A stretch of 64,000 bases of DNA from CAWCDJ01 sp963796485 (lineage in GTDB: Bacteria; Acidobacteriota; Terriglobia; Bryobacterales; Bryobacteraceae). Every line of letters begins with the position of its first letter. Position 1 is the stretch's first letter. The stretch is from positions 2,170,001 to 2,234,000 of the forward strand of contig CAWCLV010000001.1 of NCBI GenBank assembly GCA_963796485.1, written 5' to 3'. The notes beneath the pieces were generated by a model, which saw nothing but the letters and a program-made list of their open reading frames with translations, did no database searches and was not told where the DNA came from. This document shows, piece by piece, positions 8,478 to 17,046 of this stretch. A program made the translations under genes and the position numbers.

Positions 8478-9458
8478 CTAGCGCTTTCGCGCGGCCGCCT
8501 TTCGCCCGGCGGCGGCGATGTCGTGCGCTACCAGGCCGTACTTCTCGAGCAGCTCATCCGGCTCTCCGGATTCCGCGTAGCGGTCGTGGATGCCGACGAA
8601 CTCCATGGGACAGGGGTGCGTCTCGGCAACCACCTGCGCCACACGCACGCCCAGGCCTCCATCCACCAGGTGCTCTTCCGCGACCACGATCGCGCCGGTT
8701 TCGGCGGCGGCTTTCGCGATGGCATCGCGGTCAATCGGCTTTACCGTGTGCATGTCGATCACGCGGGCGGAAATCCCCTCGAGTTCGAGCGATTCCGCCG
8801 CCAGCAGCGACTGCGCCACCAGCAACCCGTTGGCGATGATCGCGAGGTCCGTGCCTGCCGCGACTTCGATCGCCTTTCCGATCTCGAAAACATGCCCGGC
8901 ATCATAGATCACCGGGGCCTTGGGCCGTCCGGTGCGGATGAACACGGGCCCCTTGTGGGCGGCCGCCGCGTGCACCAGGGCCTTGGTCGAAATCTCGTCG
9001 GCCGGAGCCATGACCACGAAACCCGCCAGGGAGCACGCCAGCCCGATCTCTTCGATGCTCATCTGGGAGGGGCCGTCCTCGCCGATGGAAATGCCGCTAT
9101 GGGTGCCCACTACCTTGAGGTTCACATGCGGGTATGCGGCGCAGGCGCGGAGTTGTTCGAACCCCTTGTTCATGACGAACGCAGAGAAGCTGGAGACGAA
9201 CGGGATTTTGCCCGCGAGAGCCATGCCGGCGCCGGCTGCCACGGCGTTCGCCTCGGCGATCCCGAACGAAAAGAAGCGGTCGGGGAACTCCTTCTGGAAG
9301 TACGTCGTCATCGTCGATTTGGACAAGTCCGCATCGCACACCACGATGTCCGGGTTGCTGCGCCCGAGTTCCACCAGCGCCCGCCCGAAGGCTTCGCGCG
9401 TGGCCGGTCCGAGTTTCACTTCGAATTTCTTTTGAGAGGTCTGCGGTTGTGACGCCAT
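8478..9458 (-). CDS. Transketolase, C-terminal (pyrimidine-binding) subunit
   Basis: A 326-residue split-transketolase subunit. It contains the ThDP pyrimidine domain (PDIVVCDADLSKST, RFFSFGIAEANAVAAGAGMAL with the catalytic Glu, GPSQMSIEEIGL) and the C-terminal domain (VIDMHTVKPID, VVAEEHLVDGGLG). The ATG at 9458 follows the N-subunit stop by 2 bp; a long upstream extension is the N-subunit in another frame. Together the two subunits transfer two-carbon ketol units in the non-oxidative pentose phosphate pathway. The call is secure as a pair. Confidence 0.93.
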   Translation of the reverse strand: MASQPQTSQKKFEVKLGPATREAFGRALVELGRSNPDIVVCDADLSKSTMTTYFQKEFPDRFFSFGIAEANAVAAGAGMALAGKIPFVSSFSAFVMNKGFEQLRACAAYPHVNLKVVGTHSGISIGEDGPSQMSIEEIGLACSLAGFVVMAPADEISTKALVHAAAAHKGPVFIRTGRPKAPVIYDAGHVFEIGKAIEVAAGTDLAIIANGLLVAQSLLAAESLELEGISARVIDMHTVKPIDRDAIAKAAAETGAIVVAEEHLVDGGLGVRVAQVVAETHPCPMEFVGIHDRYAESGEPDELLEKYGLVAHDIAAAGRKAAARKR

Positions 9459-9460
9459 GG

Positions 9461-10282
9461 CTATTGCAACTCCTGAAGGGCGAGTTTCACTTGATCGGCG
9501 GTCGGCGCCGTGCCGTGGAACTTGGGATTGTTCTCCATGAACGAGACGCCCTTTCCCTTGATCGTGTGGGCCACGATACAGGTGGGCTTCCCCTTGGTGG
9601 CTTGCGCTTCGGCCAGCGCATTCTGGATGGCCGGGATATTGTGCCCGTCGATTTCGAGCGTGTGCCAGCCGAACGCGCGCCACTTCTCCGCGAGCGGCGC
9701 CACCTCCATAATGTCCTTGACGAAACCGTCGAGCTGAATCCCGTTGTAATCCACGATGGCGACAACGTTATCCACCTTGTGGAACGCTCCCGACATCGCC
9801 GCTTCCCAGATCTGGCCCTCCTGGATTTCGCCGTCTCCCATCATCACGTAGGTGCGGGAGCTGCGCTTATCCAGCTTCGCCGCCAGCCCGATGCCGATGG
9901 CCAGCGAGAGCCCTTCCCCCAGCGAACCGGTGGATGCCTCCAGCGCGTGGATGAAACGCACGTCGGGATGGCCCTGGTACACCGAGCCGTAGCGGCGGAG
10001 CGTGTTGAGCTGATCCAACGGAGTTTCGGCATAGCCGGCTTCGGCCATGACGGCATAGAGCACGGGCGCCGCGTGCCCTTTCGAGAGGATGAACCGGTCC
10101 CGATCCGGCCACGCCGGATTCTTGGGATCGATCTTCATGTGGTCGAAGTAAAGTTCGACCAGAATCTCGACCGCCGAGAGGGAGCCCCCCGGATGTCCCG
10201 ACTTGGCCGCCCCAATCATCTCGACGATTTCCCGCCGCACGCGCTTGGCGATTTGCTGTAAGTCTGCTGGAGATTTAGACAT
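9461..10282 (-). CDS. Transketolase, N-terminal (ThDP diphosphate-binding) subunit
   Basis: A 273-residue subunit with SGHPGGSLSAVEI at the N-terminus, ILSKGHAAPVLYA, GSLGEGLSLAIG, and the ThDP motif GDGEIQEGQIWEA ending in VDYNG. It is the first gene of the minus-strand operon that continues with the C-subunit, kinase, regulator and amidohydrolase. The diphosphate-binding GDG-x(n)-N motif is intact, so the enzyme should be active with its partner. Split transketolases are common outside Proteobacteria. Confidence 0.94.
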   Translation of the reverse strand: MSKSPADLQQIAKRVRREIVEMIGAAKSGHPGGSLSAVEILVELYFDHMKIDPKNPAWPDRDRFILSKGHAAPVLYAVMAEAGYAETPLDQLNTLRRYGSVYQGHPDVRFIHALEASTGSLGEGLSLAIGIGLAAKLDKRSSRTYVMMGDGEIQEGQIWEAAMSGAFHKVDNVVAIVDYNGIQLDGFVKDIMEVAPLAEKWRAFGWHTLEIDGHNIPAIQNALAEAQATKGKPTCIVAHTIKGKGVSFMENNPKFHGTAPTADQVKLALQELQ

Positions 10283-10363
10283 GGAGAACTTTCATTTTAT
10301 CGGTTCTGGGTCGGCGGAACAATCCACCGTCCTCAATCGTACCTTGTTAAAGAGAGGTGGAGG

Positions 10364-10840
10364 ATGTATTGTGACCGTTGCGGGACCCGTCTGGACGACG
10401 CCCAGCGATTCTGTCCGACCTGCGGCAAACCCCCCGGAACCGTGCCCCTGATGCCCACGCAGGGCCGGATTGCGGGCCACGTCCGGCTGCTCGGGATTCT
10501 GTGGTTGGCGATTTCCGTCTTCCGGCTAATCCCCGGCTTTTTCCTGCTGACGTTCTTTCACCGCGGCGTATGGCATATGTTTCGTCCCGACATGCCGGAT
10601 TTCGTCTTCGGCCTGATCCGGGGGGTCGGCGTGCTCCTGCTGGCCGGCGCCGTTGTCGGGATCATTGCCGGATGGGGGTTGCTGGAGCGCGAGCCGTGGG
10701 CGCGCATGCTCACCATCGTACTGGGCTTCTTCAACCTGCTCGATATGCCGTTCGGGACCGCGCTGGGCATCTACACCCTCTGGGTTCTGCTGCCGGCCCG
10801 GTCGGAAGAGGAGTACCGGCAAATCTCGCGGGTGGCTTAA
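10364..10840 (+). CDS. Zinc-ribbon membrane protein of unknown function
   Basis: A 158-residue protein. The N-terminus MYCDRCGTRL-x7-CPTCGK is a zinc ribbon. It is followed by three or four hydrophobic segments (LLGILWLAISVFRLIPGFFLLTFF, VGVLLLAGAVVGIIAG, TIVLGFFNLLD and the segment before LLPARSEEEY). A strong GGTGGAGG Shine-Dalgarno precedes the ATG. Such ribbon-plus-membrane proteins are frequent in Acidobacteria and have no assigned role. A dispersed inverted repeat begins 7 bp after its stop. Confidence 0.75.
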   Translation: MYCDRCGTRLDDAQRFCPTCGKPPGTVPLMPTQGRIAGHVRLLGILWLAISVFRLIPGFFLLTFFHRGVWHMFRPDMPDFVFGLIRGVGVLLLAGAVVGIIAGWGLLEREPWARMLTIVLGFFNLLDMPFGTALGIYTLWVLLPARSEEEYRQISRVA

Positions 10841-10847
10841 CGGCGAG

Positions 10848-10926
10848 GTGGGGCAGGCCTCCCGGCCTGCCCGGTTTTGACTTTCAATCCGGCCTAGAAC
10901 CGGCCTGGCCGGGAGGCCTGCCCCAC
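10848..10926. repeat. Dispersed GTGGGGCAGG inverted repeat, likely two-way terminator
   Basis: Perfect 20-bp arms at 10848-10867 and 10907-10926 (GTGGGGCAGGCCTCCCGGCC and its complement) flank a 39-bp spacer carrying GGTTTTGA. The same core recurs at 17362-17432, three times at 23641-23853 and once at 60718-60742. A stable hairpin here could end transcription of the gene before it. Confidence 0.85.
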
Positions 10927-10984
10927 TCCGAGCGGCTTGCCCCCGGGGCTTAACTCCGGGGCCGCGCCGCTATAGAATGCGGGC

Positions 10985-11836
10985 ATGCCCGTTCTGACCC
11001 GCCGCGACCTGCTTCGCTCCGCTGCAGCCGTCGCCACTGCCGCGCCGCTTCTCCGCGCCGCCCCCTCCAAACTCCGGATCGGTGTCACCGACTGGAACCT
11101 CCGCCTGGGCGCCGACCCCGAAGCCGTCATCCTGGCCGCGAAGCTGGGGTTCGACGGCGTCCAGATCTCCTTCGGGCGCAAAATCGAAGGCAACCAGATG
11201 CCGCTCGATAACCCCGCAATGCTCGACCGTTACCTGGCGCTCTCCGCCGCGCAGAGAATGCCGCTCGACGGCACCTGCGTAGACCGCCTCCACGATAATG
11301 GACTGAAGAGCGACCCGCTCGCCGTCAAGTGGGTGTCGGACGCCATCCGGCTCACGAAAGCGCTGCACGTCGAGGTTCTTCTGCTGCCGTTCTTCGGAAA
11401 ATGGGCGATCCAGACGCCCGAGGAGCGCAACCATGTCGGCGACGTGCTGCGCGACCTCGCTCCCGAAGCCGAAAAGGCCGGCGTGATTCTCGCCCTGGAG
11501 GACACCATCTCGGCCGAAGATAACGTGCGGATCATGGAGCGCTCGCGCTCGAAGAACGTGCAGGTTTACTACGACGTTGGGAATTCGACCAACAACAAGT
11601 TCGACGTGGTGAAGGAGATCCGCTGGCTGGGCAAGGCTCGCATCTGCCAGATCCACCTGAAGGACAACCCGTACTACCTGGGCGAGGGTCCGATTTCCTT
11701 CGCGGCGGTGATGAAAGCCATCCACGACATCGGATTCACCGGGTATGCGAACCTGGAAACCGACACGATTAAGGGCAGTACGGTGGAAGCGGACATGCGG
11801 CGGAATTTGGCGTATATCCGAAAATTGGAGGCTTAA
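10985..11836 (+). CDS. Exported sugar phosphate isomerase/epimerase-like TIM-barrel protein
   Basis: A 283-residue protein. The N-terminus has a twin-arginine signal (TRRDLLRSAAA) ending in LLRAAP. The mature part follows the xylose-isomerase-like TIM barrel: LGFDGVQISFG, the metal-site Glu in GVILALEDTISAED, VYYDVGNSTNNK, and QIHLKDNPYYLGEG, ending GYANLETD. The Glu, Asp, His and Glu positions match the divalent-metal site of the family. Exported forms are abundant in Solibacter-like genomes; the sugar substrate is unknown. Confidence 0.85.
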   Translation: MPVLTRRDLLRSAAAVATAAPLLRAAPSKLRIGVTDWNLRLGADPEAVILAAKLGFDGVQISFGRKIEGNQMPLDNPAMLDRYLALSAAQRMPLDGTCVDRLHDNGLKSDPLAVKWVSDAIRLTKALHVEVLLLPFFGKWAIQTPEERNHVGDVLRDLAPEAEKAGVILALEDTISAEDNVRIMERSRSKNVQVYYDVGNSTNNKFDVVKEIRWLGKARICQIHLKDNPYYLGEGPISFAAVMKAIHDIGFTGYANLETDTIKGSTVEADMRRNLAYIRKLEA

Positions 11837-11856
11837 TCGGAGCGACTGCCGGCGCG

Positions 11857-12066
11857 CTACGCCGCAACGATGTACTCGACAATCGTCTGGGGTTCGGGGA
11901 CCGGTTCGCCGTCTTCCCGCATGCCGGCCAGATGCATCTGAATCGCTTTGCGCATCAGTTCTGCCGTTTCCTCAAAAGTGGCGCCGGCTGCGACACACCC
12001 CGGCAAGTCGGGAACGAGCGCGCTATAACCGGTTTCCGTCCGTTCGAAAAGAACTGCGAATCTCAT
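11857..12066 (-). CDS. hicB: HicB-family antitoxin (partner toxin gene decayed)
   Basis: A 69-residue HicB-type protein: FAVLFERTETGYSALVPDLPGCVAAGATFEETAELM, then EDGEPVPEPQ. This is the partially degraded RNase H-like fold of short HicB antitoxins; no separate DNA-binding domain is present. Its ATG overlaps the TGA of the upstream hicA remnant (ATGA), the usual arrangement of hicAB. The toxin reading frame upstream is broken, so this antitoxin probably has no partner here. Confidence 0.88.
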   Translation of the reverse strand: MRFAVLFERTETGYSALVPDLPGCVAAGATFEETAELMRKAIQMHLAGMREDGEPVPEPQTIVEYIVAA

Positions 12067-12205
12067 TTCAACCCCGCTTGTCTCAGGATACTATTCCGCG
12101 TCTTTGGAGCAAGGTCCAAAGACGGGTGCCCGGCAATCGTGACCCGGCCTTTCTTGACGGGGTGCTTAAACTGACGATGGCTCCCCTCGCGTCGCGAACC
12201 TTCAT
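12063..12205 (-). pseudogene. hicA: hicA toxin remnant with internal out-of-frame deletion
   Basis: Reading the minus strand, the ATG at 12205 gives MKVRD, the usual HicA start. In another frame the sequence then continues REGSHRQFKHPVKKG, VTIAGHP and LAPKTRNSILRQAGLK to a TGA at 12063-12065. The catalytic His of GSHRQF is kept. About 15 codons (the DGW part of the dsRNA-binding-like fold) and the reading frame are lost between the two pieces. The gene starts one base after the hemB stop and overlaps hicB by ATGA. It is too short for normal gene callers, and as written cannot make a full toxin. Confidence 0.8.
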
Positions 12206-12206
12206 T

Positions 12207-13178
12207 TCACCCCAGCAGCCGGGCGGCGGGTTTGGCGAAATAGGTCAGGATGATGCGGGCGCCGGCGCGGGTGATGGAGGTCAGGCTCTCCATCATGGCG
12301 CGCTCCTCGTCGAGCCAGCCGTTGCGGGCGGCGGCCATGATCATCGAATACTCGCCGCTCACCTGGTAGGCCGCGATCGGCACGTCGAAGCGTTCCCGCG
12401 CTTTGGCGATCAGGTCCAGGTAGGGCATCGCCGGCTTAATCATGATCATGTCGGCGCCCTCTTCCAGGTCCAGTTCGATCTCGCGCATCGCCTCGCGGCC
12501 GTTGGCGGGGTCCATCTGGTAGCTGCGGCGGTCGCCGAACTGCGGCGCGGATTCGGCGGCCTCGCGGAACGGGCCATAGAATACCGACGCGAATTTGGCC
12601 GCGTACGCCAGGACCGGGATTTTCTCGTAGCCGTTCGCGTCCAGCGCCTGGCGGATGGCCCACACACGCCCGTCCATCATGTCGGAAGGCGCAACGATGT
12701 GCGCCCCGGCGCGGGCATGCGAAAGGGCCGTTTTCGCCAGCCACTGGAGGGTTGTATCGTTATCGACATCGCCGTCCTTGATGAACCCGCAGTGGCCGTG
12801 ACTCGTGTATTCGCAGTTGCATACATCGGTGATTACCAGGAGCTTCGAGGTTTCCCGGCGAATGGCCCGGATCGCCTGCTGTACGATTCCGTTCTCGTCA
12901 TACGCTCCGGAAGCCATTTCGTCCTTCGTCTCGGGAAGGCCGAAGAGGATGACGCCGCCCACGCCCAGCGACTCGACCTCGGCGCATTCCTTCACCAGTT
13001 CGTCGATCGACATCTGATAATTTCCCGGCATGGCGCCGATTTCGCGCTTTACCCCTTCCCCGGGGCAGGCGAACAGCGGCAGGATGAACTGCGCGGGATC
13101 GAGATGCGTCTCGCGAACCAGGCTGCGCAGAGATTCGCTGGCCCTGAGGCGCCGTAGACGGTGAGTGGGAAATGGCAT
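12207..13178 (-). CDS. hemB: Porphobilinogen synthase (delta-aminolevulinate dehydratase)
   Basis: A 323-residue enzyme that condenses two 5-aminolevulinate molecules in tetrapyrrole synthesis. Visible are FILPLFACPGEG, the zinc-type cysteine cluster DVCNCEYTSHGHCG, the substrate Lys in YAAKFASVFYGPFR, the Schiff-base Lys in MIKPAMPYLD, and QVSGEYSMI. The cysteine cluster marks the zinc-dependent class. The ATG at 13178 (PFPTHRLRRLR) is preferred over a further upstream frame. The decayed hicAB pair lies immediately behind it, so it was probably inserted into or beside the transcript. Confidence 0.95.
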   Translation of the reverse strand: MPFPTHRLRRLRASESLRSLVRETHLDPAQFILPLFACPGEGVKREIGAMPGNYQMSIDELVKECAEVESLGVGGVILFGLPETKDEMASGAYDENGIVQQAIRAIRRETSKLLVITDVCNCEYTSHGHCGFIKDGDVDNDTTLQWLAKTALSHARAGAHIVAPSDMMDGRVWAIRQALDANGYEKIPVLAYAAKFASVFYGPFREAAESAPQFGDRRSYQMDPANGREAMREIELDLEEGADMIMIKPAMPYLDLIAKARERFDVPIAAYQVSGEYSMIMAAARNGWLDEERAMMESLTSITRAGARIILTYFAKPAARLLG

Positions 13179-13211
13179 TACCCAGGATTGTAACTCGTTG
13201 CCAAGGGGGGC

Positions 13212-13239
13212 TTGACAACTCATCGTACGCGGTTAAAAT
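13212..13239 (+). promoter_or_regulatory. Sigma-70-type promoter of the small zinc gene / serS operon
   Basis: TTGACA at 13212-13217, a 16-bp spacer and TAAAAT at 13234-13239. Transcription would start near 13246, leaving a leader of about 18 bases with TAAGGTG just before the ATG at 13264. It is one of the best promoter matches in the window. Confidence 0.6.
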
Positions 13240-13263
13240 AAACCTCATCTAAGCGTAAGGTGT

Positions 13264-13404
13264 ATGCAGACCGCTTGTGACCACAACCGCACCCAGATCA
13301 TCGCCCGGAGAGACGGCGTCGATTACGTAGAGTGCCTCGATTGCTTTCAGATCTTCGAGGCGGAAGACCTTGAACCCGTGAAAGTCGAGGAAGACGAGGA
13401 ATAG
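13264..13404 (+). CDS. Small acidic zinc-binding-type protein (46 aa)
   Basis: ATG at 13264 with TAAGGTG upstream encodes 46 residues: TACDHNRT, then YVECLDCFQIFEAEDLEP, ending in an acidic VEEDEE tail. One Cys-x-His and one CxxC could hold a zinc ion. It directly follows a good promoter and precedes serS by 31 bp, so it is probably the first gene of the operon. It is shorter than usual gene-calling limits. No function can be assigned. Confidence 0.65.
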   Translation: MQTACDHNRTQIIARRDGVDYVECLDCFQIFEAEDLEPVKVEEDEE

Positions 13405-13435
13405 CCCTCCAGCGCTTGCGTTAGCATGGAGGGGC

Positions 13436-14707
13436 ATGCACGATCTCTCCTTCTTCCGGAACAACTTCGACGCGGTCGCAGCGCGCCTGGCGACGCGCGG
13501 TAACGCGCCGCAACTGGACCAGTTTCGCGAGCTCGACCGCCAGCGCCGGAGCGCGATCTCCCATGCCGAACAGTTGAAGGCCCGGCGTAATGCCGAGTCG
13601 GGGGAAATCGCCAGGTTGCGGAAGGAGGGCGTAGACACCTCCGGGCGCCAGCAGCAGATGCGCGCCATCGGCGAGGAGATTTCGACCCTCGACGAGCAGG
13701 TCCGCAAGCTCGACGACGAGTTCAGGGATCTCCTGGCTGCCATCCCTAACGTTCCGCACGAATCGGTACCGGTCGGCCGGAGCGAGGAAGAGAACGTCGA
13801 GGTGCGGCGCTGGGGCACGCCGCCGCCGTTCGATTTCGAACCCAAGGCCCACTGGGACCTCGGCCCGCAGTTGGGCATTCTGGACCTGGAGCGAGCGGCG
13901 AAGATCACGGGTGCCCGCTTCGCGCTGTATTGGGACCTCGGCGCGAAGCTGGAGCGCGCGCTCGTCAACTTCATGCTCGACGTCCATACGCGCGAGCACG
14001 GCTACACCGAGGTGCTGCCGCCCTTCCTGGTGAACTCCCAGAGCCTCTTCGGCACCGGACAGCTTCCGAAGTTCAAAGAGGATCTCTTCAAGTGCGAGGA
14101 CCACGATCTCTGGCTGATCCCCACCGCCGAAGTGCCGGTCACGAACATCTACCGGGATGAAACGCTGGACGCTTCCGCGCTCCCGGTCAGCCTGTGCGCC
14201 TACACCCCGTGCTTCCGCAGCGAGGCCGGGTCCTACGGCCGCGACGTCCGGGGGATCATCCGGCAGCACCAGTTTCAAAAGGTGGAACTGGTCAAGTTCA
14301 CGGCGCCCGACCAGAGCTACAACGAGCACGAGAAGCTCACGGCCGATGCCGAAGACATCCTGCGCCGGCTGGGGCTCGCCTACCGCACCATCGTGCTGTG
14401 CACCGGAGATATGGGCTTCTCCTCGGCCAAAACCTACGACATCGAAGTCTGGCTTCCCGGGCAGAACGGCTATAAGGAAATCTCCTCCTGCTCGAATTTC
14501 GAGGCGTTTCAGGCACGGCGCGCCGGCATCCGATACCGGGCGGGGAAGAAGGCCGAATTGGTCCACACACTTAACGGCAGCGGCCTGGCGGTGGGGCGCA
14601 CCTGGGTCGCAATCGTCGAGAACTATCAGCAAAAGGACGGCAGCGTGGTGGTCCCCGAGGCGTTGCGGCCCTACTTAAACATCGAGGTGATCCGGCCAAA
14701 GTCATGA
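13436..14707 (+). CDS. serS: Seryl-tRNA synthetase
   Basis: A 423-residue class II synthetase that charges tRNA-Ser. The N-terminal long coiled-coil arm (about residues 30-100, rich in Arg/Glu/Gln) is followed by motif 1 (HTREHGYTEVLPPFLVN), the serine/ATP site (LIPTAEVPVTNIY), motif 2 (CFRSEAGSYGRDVRGIIRQHQF), KEISSCSNFEAFQARR and motif 3 (HTLNGSGLAVGRT). Length is standard. Its TGA overlaps the ATG of the following permease (ATGA), so it heads an ABC-transporter operon, an unusual coupling of a housekeeping gene. Confidence 0.97.
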   Translation: MHDLSFFRNNFDAVAARLATRGNAPQLDQFRELDRQRRSAISHAEQLKARRNAESGEIARLRKEGVDTSGRQQQMRAIGEEISTLDEQVRKLDDEFRDLLAAIPNVPHESVPVGRSEEENVEVRRWGTPPPFDFEPKAHWDLGPQLGILDLERAAKITGARFALYWDLGAKLERALVNFMLDVHTREHGYTEVLPPFLVNSQSLFGTGQLPKFKEDLFKCEDHDLWLIPTAEVPVTNIYRDETLDASALPVSLCAYTPCFRSEAGSYGRDVRGIIRQHQFQKVELVKFTAPDQSYNEHEKLTADAEDILRRLGLAYRTIVLCTGDMGFSSAKTYDIEVWLPGQNGYKEISSCSNFEAFQARRAGIRYRAGKKAELVHTLNGSGLAVGRTWVAIVENYQQKDGSVVVPEALRPYLNIEVIRPKS

Positions 14708-16275
14708 ACACCGAGCTGATCGGGGGACTGATAAGTCTCCGCTACAAGCTGTTGTGGGCCAAGACGCGTTCCCGCAACGGACGAATCGCGCTGTTCTTCT
14801 CCGGGTATCTGCTCTTCATACTGGTGGTCTCGCTCCTGGTGGCCGGCGGCTTCGGCGCCGGCATTGTGGCCGTGCGCAGCGGAAAGGCCGAACTGGTCGC
14901 GCAGATCGTGTTGGGGTCGGTCTACGTGCAGGCGCTGATCGCGAGCATCAGCCTGGGGTTCGGGATGAATTCGATCTTCTCGGACCTCGAACTGCGCCGC
15001 TACCCGGTGCGCGCCGCGGAGCGCTTCGTGGTACGACACATCATCGGGATAGTCGATCCTTTCTGGATCTTCTTCCTGGTGCTCGACCTGGGATTGGTGA
15101 CCGGCCTGTACGCCTATGGCGGCACTCCGTTCGGACAGGGAATTCTGGCCGTCCTGCTGCTCTTCCTGTCGAATTACCTGCTGGCGCGCGTCATCGCAAG
15201 CTCGGTGGACCGGATGATGAAGGGCCGCTCCGGCACGATGCTGCTGACCCTCGTGATCATCTCCCTTGCGATCCTGCCCTCGCTGGTCGCCCCCGCTATC
15301 AAAAAACATCCGGAATGGATCCCGGGATTGCTGCGGGTCCTCTCGTTCACCGCCCCGTTCGGCGCGGCGGCGGCCATGGTGCGGACGGGTATGGAGGCGC
15401 TTTGGGGACTTTTGCTGCTGGTGCTTTGGATCGCGGCGATCTTCGCGGTACTGATCCTGCTCGAGAACCGCCCGCCCTCGGTCCAGCGGGCCGAATCGGG
15501 CGAGCTTTCCTGGACAAGCAACTACGAACGAGTCGCCGCGCTGTTTCCCGCCCGGGATGCCCCCTTCGTCGCGCACTGGCTTCGCTTTTACCTTCGCAAC
15601 AACCGTTTTCGCGCGATGTACCTGGTCGCCTTGCCCCTGGTTACATTTTTAACGTATAGGATCTCCCAGCGCCCGGGCGACAACTCGTTGTTCGTGGCCG
15701 CGCTCGGCACCTTCCCGATCCTTACGTTTCTTGGCACCTCCCGCATGGCCGTGAACCAGTACGGGTATGTGGGCGGCGGCTTGCGCCGGTACCTGCTGCT
15801 GCCCTGCGATGCCGCCGCGAGCCTGCGCGCGGGCTCCTACGCCTCGATGCTGCTCGGTGGAGCGTGGATACCGGTGGCTGCGATCGCTTGGGCCGCCCTG
15901 GTTCCGGGTGGGCACGACCCCCGGCAGGTCGCGATGCTCGCGGGAAGCGCATTGACCGGACTTTTCATCTTTCACGGCCTGGGGCTTTGGGTCTCGATGC
16001 TTAACCCGCGTAAAGGAAATTATTACAGCAGCTTCGGAAACGATCTCTCGCTGGGCGGTAACATCGTGCTGATCGGCGGCGTGCTGGTCTCGATGTTGCT
16101 GCCGCAGGTGCTGCACAAAGTGGCCCCGGCGCTGGTAGCGCCCGGGAGCTGGTGGATCGCCCTGTTCACCGTTCTGGCGGGAATCATGTTTTTCTCGGTC
16201 TCGCTCCGCGCCGCCGGCGGCCTGTTCCGGCAGCGCCGCGAGCGCCTGCTGGCCATCGTGGAAGGAAGGGACTGA
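14704..16275 (+). CDS. ABC-2 type transporter permease, polytopic membrane protein
   Basis: A 523-residue hydrophobic protein with about twelve membrane-spanning segments, for example LFFSGYLLFILVVSLLVAGG near the start, ILAVLLLFLSNYLLARVI, LWGLLLLVLWIAAIFAVLILL and NIVLIGGVLVSMLLP. A soluble stretch around residues 255-290 precedes MYLVALPLVTFLTYR. It overlaps serS by ATGA and is 3 bp from the ATPase gene, so the pair forms one exporter. Substrate is unknown. Confidence 0.78.
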   Translation: MNTELIGGLISLRYKLLWAKTRSRNGRIALFFSGYLLFILVVSLLVAGGFGAGIVAVRSGKAELVAQIVLGSVYVQALIASISLGFGMNSIFSDLELRRYPVRAAERFVVRHIIGIVDPFWIFFLVLDLGLVTGLYAYGGTPFGQGILAVLLLFLSNYLLARVIASSVDRMMKGRSGTMLLTLVIISLAILPSLVAPAIKKHPEWIPGLLRVLSFTAPFGAAAAMVRTGMEALWGLLLLVLWIAAIFAVLILLENRPPSVQRAESGELSWTSNYERVAALFPARDAPFVAHWLRFYLRNNRFRAMYLVALPLVTFLTYRISQRPGDNSLFVAALGTFPILTFLGTSRMAVNQYGYVGGGLRRYLLLPCDAAASLRAGSYASMLLGGAWIPVAAIAWAALVPGGHDPRQVAMLAGSALTGLFIFHGLGLWVSMLNPRKGNYYSSFGNDLSLGGNIVLIGGVLVSMLLPQVLHKVAPALVAPGSWWIALFTVLAGIMFFSVSLRAAGGLFRQRRERLLAIVEGRD

Positions 16276-16278
16276 ATC

Positions 16279-17046
16279 ATGGATGCGATCCGCATTTCCA
16301 ACCTGATCAAGAAATATGGGAACGTCGTGGCGGTAGACGACCTCTCGCTCGCCGTTCCAAAAGGGTCGATGTTCGGCTTTCTTGGCCCCAACGGCTCGGG
16401 CAAGAGCACCACGATCGGCTGCCTGACGGGATTGCTCGATCCCACGGCCGGAAAGATCGAGATCCTGGGCGAGCCCTTCTCGGCCGAGAGCCCGGCGCTT
16501 AAGCGCCGCATGGGCGTGATGCCCGAAACCCTGGGCCTTTTCGACCCGCTCTACGCGCAGGAGTTCCTGGCCTTCGTGGCCCGCATGTTCGGGCTGGACG
16601 AACTCACCACCCGCAAGCGTGTCGGTGAACTACTGGCCGCGCTCGAACTCACCGACAATCGCAAACCGCTTTCCGAATACAGCACGGGAATGCGCAAGCG
16701 CGTGGCGTTCGCCGCCGCGGTGATTCATTCCCCCGAAGTTCTGTTTCTGGACGAACCGTTCGAGAGCATCGACCCGGCCGGCGTGGCGCTGATGAAGCAA
16801 TGGCTCCGCCGCCTGACGGAGCAGGGACGCACGGTTTTCATCACCAGCCACGTACTCGAAACCGTGGAACGGCTCTGCGACGAAGTGGCCATCATCACGC
16901 GCCCCGGCAAGCTCGTCTGGAGCGGGAACATCACCGCACTTTCGAACGAGGGAACCATCGAGTTCGACGGCAAGACCTTCCGCGCGCTCGAACCGCTTTT
17001 TCTGCACTTGACCGGAGAGCGCTACGCGGATCTAAACTGGCTCTGA
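16279..17046 (+). CDS. ABC transporter ATP-binding protein
   Basis: A 255-residue ATPase. Walker A is GPNGSGKSTT, the Q-loop region is MGVMPETLGLFDPL, the signature is YSTGMRKRVAFAAA, Walker B is VLFLDEPFESID, and the switch His is in ITSHVLETVE. It pairs with the preceding permease in an ABC-2 exporter. Its TGA (17044-17046) shares a base with the ATG of the next gene (TGATG), which makes translational coupling to the UGA-containing thiol protein likely. Confidence 0.92.
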   Translation: MDAIRISNLIKKYGNVVAVDDLSLAVPKGSMFGFLGPNGSGKSTTIGCLTGLLDPTAGKIEILGEPFSAESPALKRRMGVMPETLGLFDPLYAQEFLAFVARMFGLDELTTRKRVGELLAALELTDNRKPLSEYSTGMRKRVAFAAAVIHSPEVLFLDEPFESIDPAGVALMKQWLRRLTEQGRTVFITSHVLETVERLCDEVAIITRPGKLVWSGNITALSNEGTIEFDGKTFRALEPLFLHLTGERYADLNWL

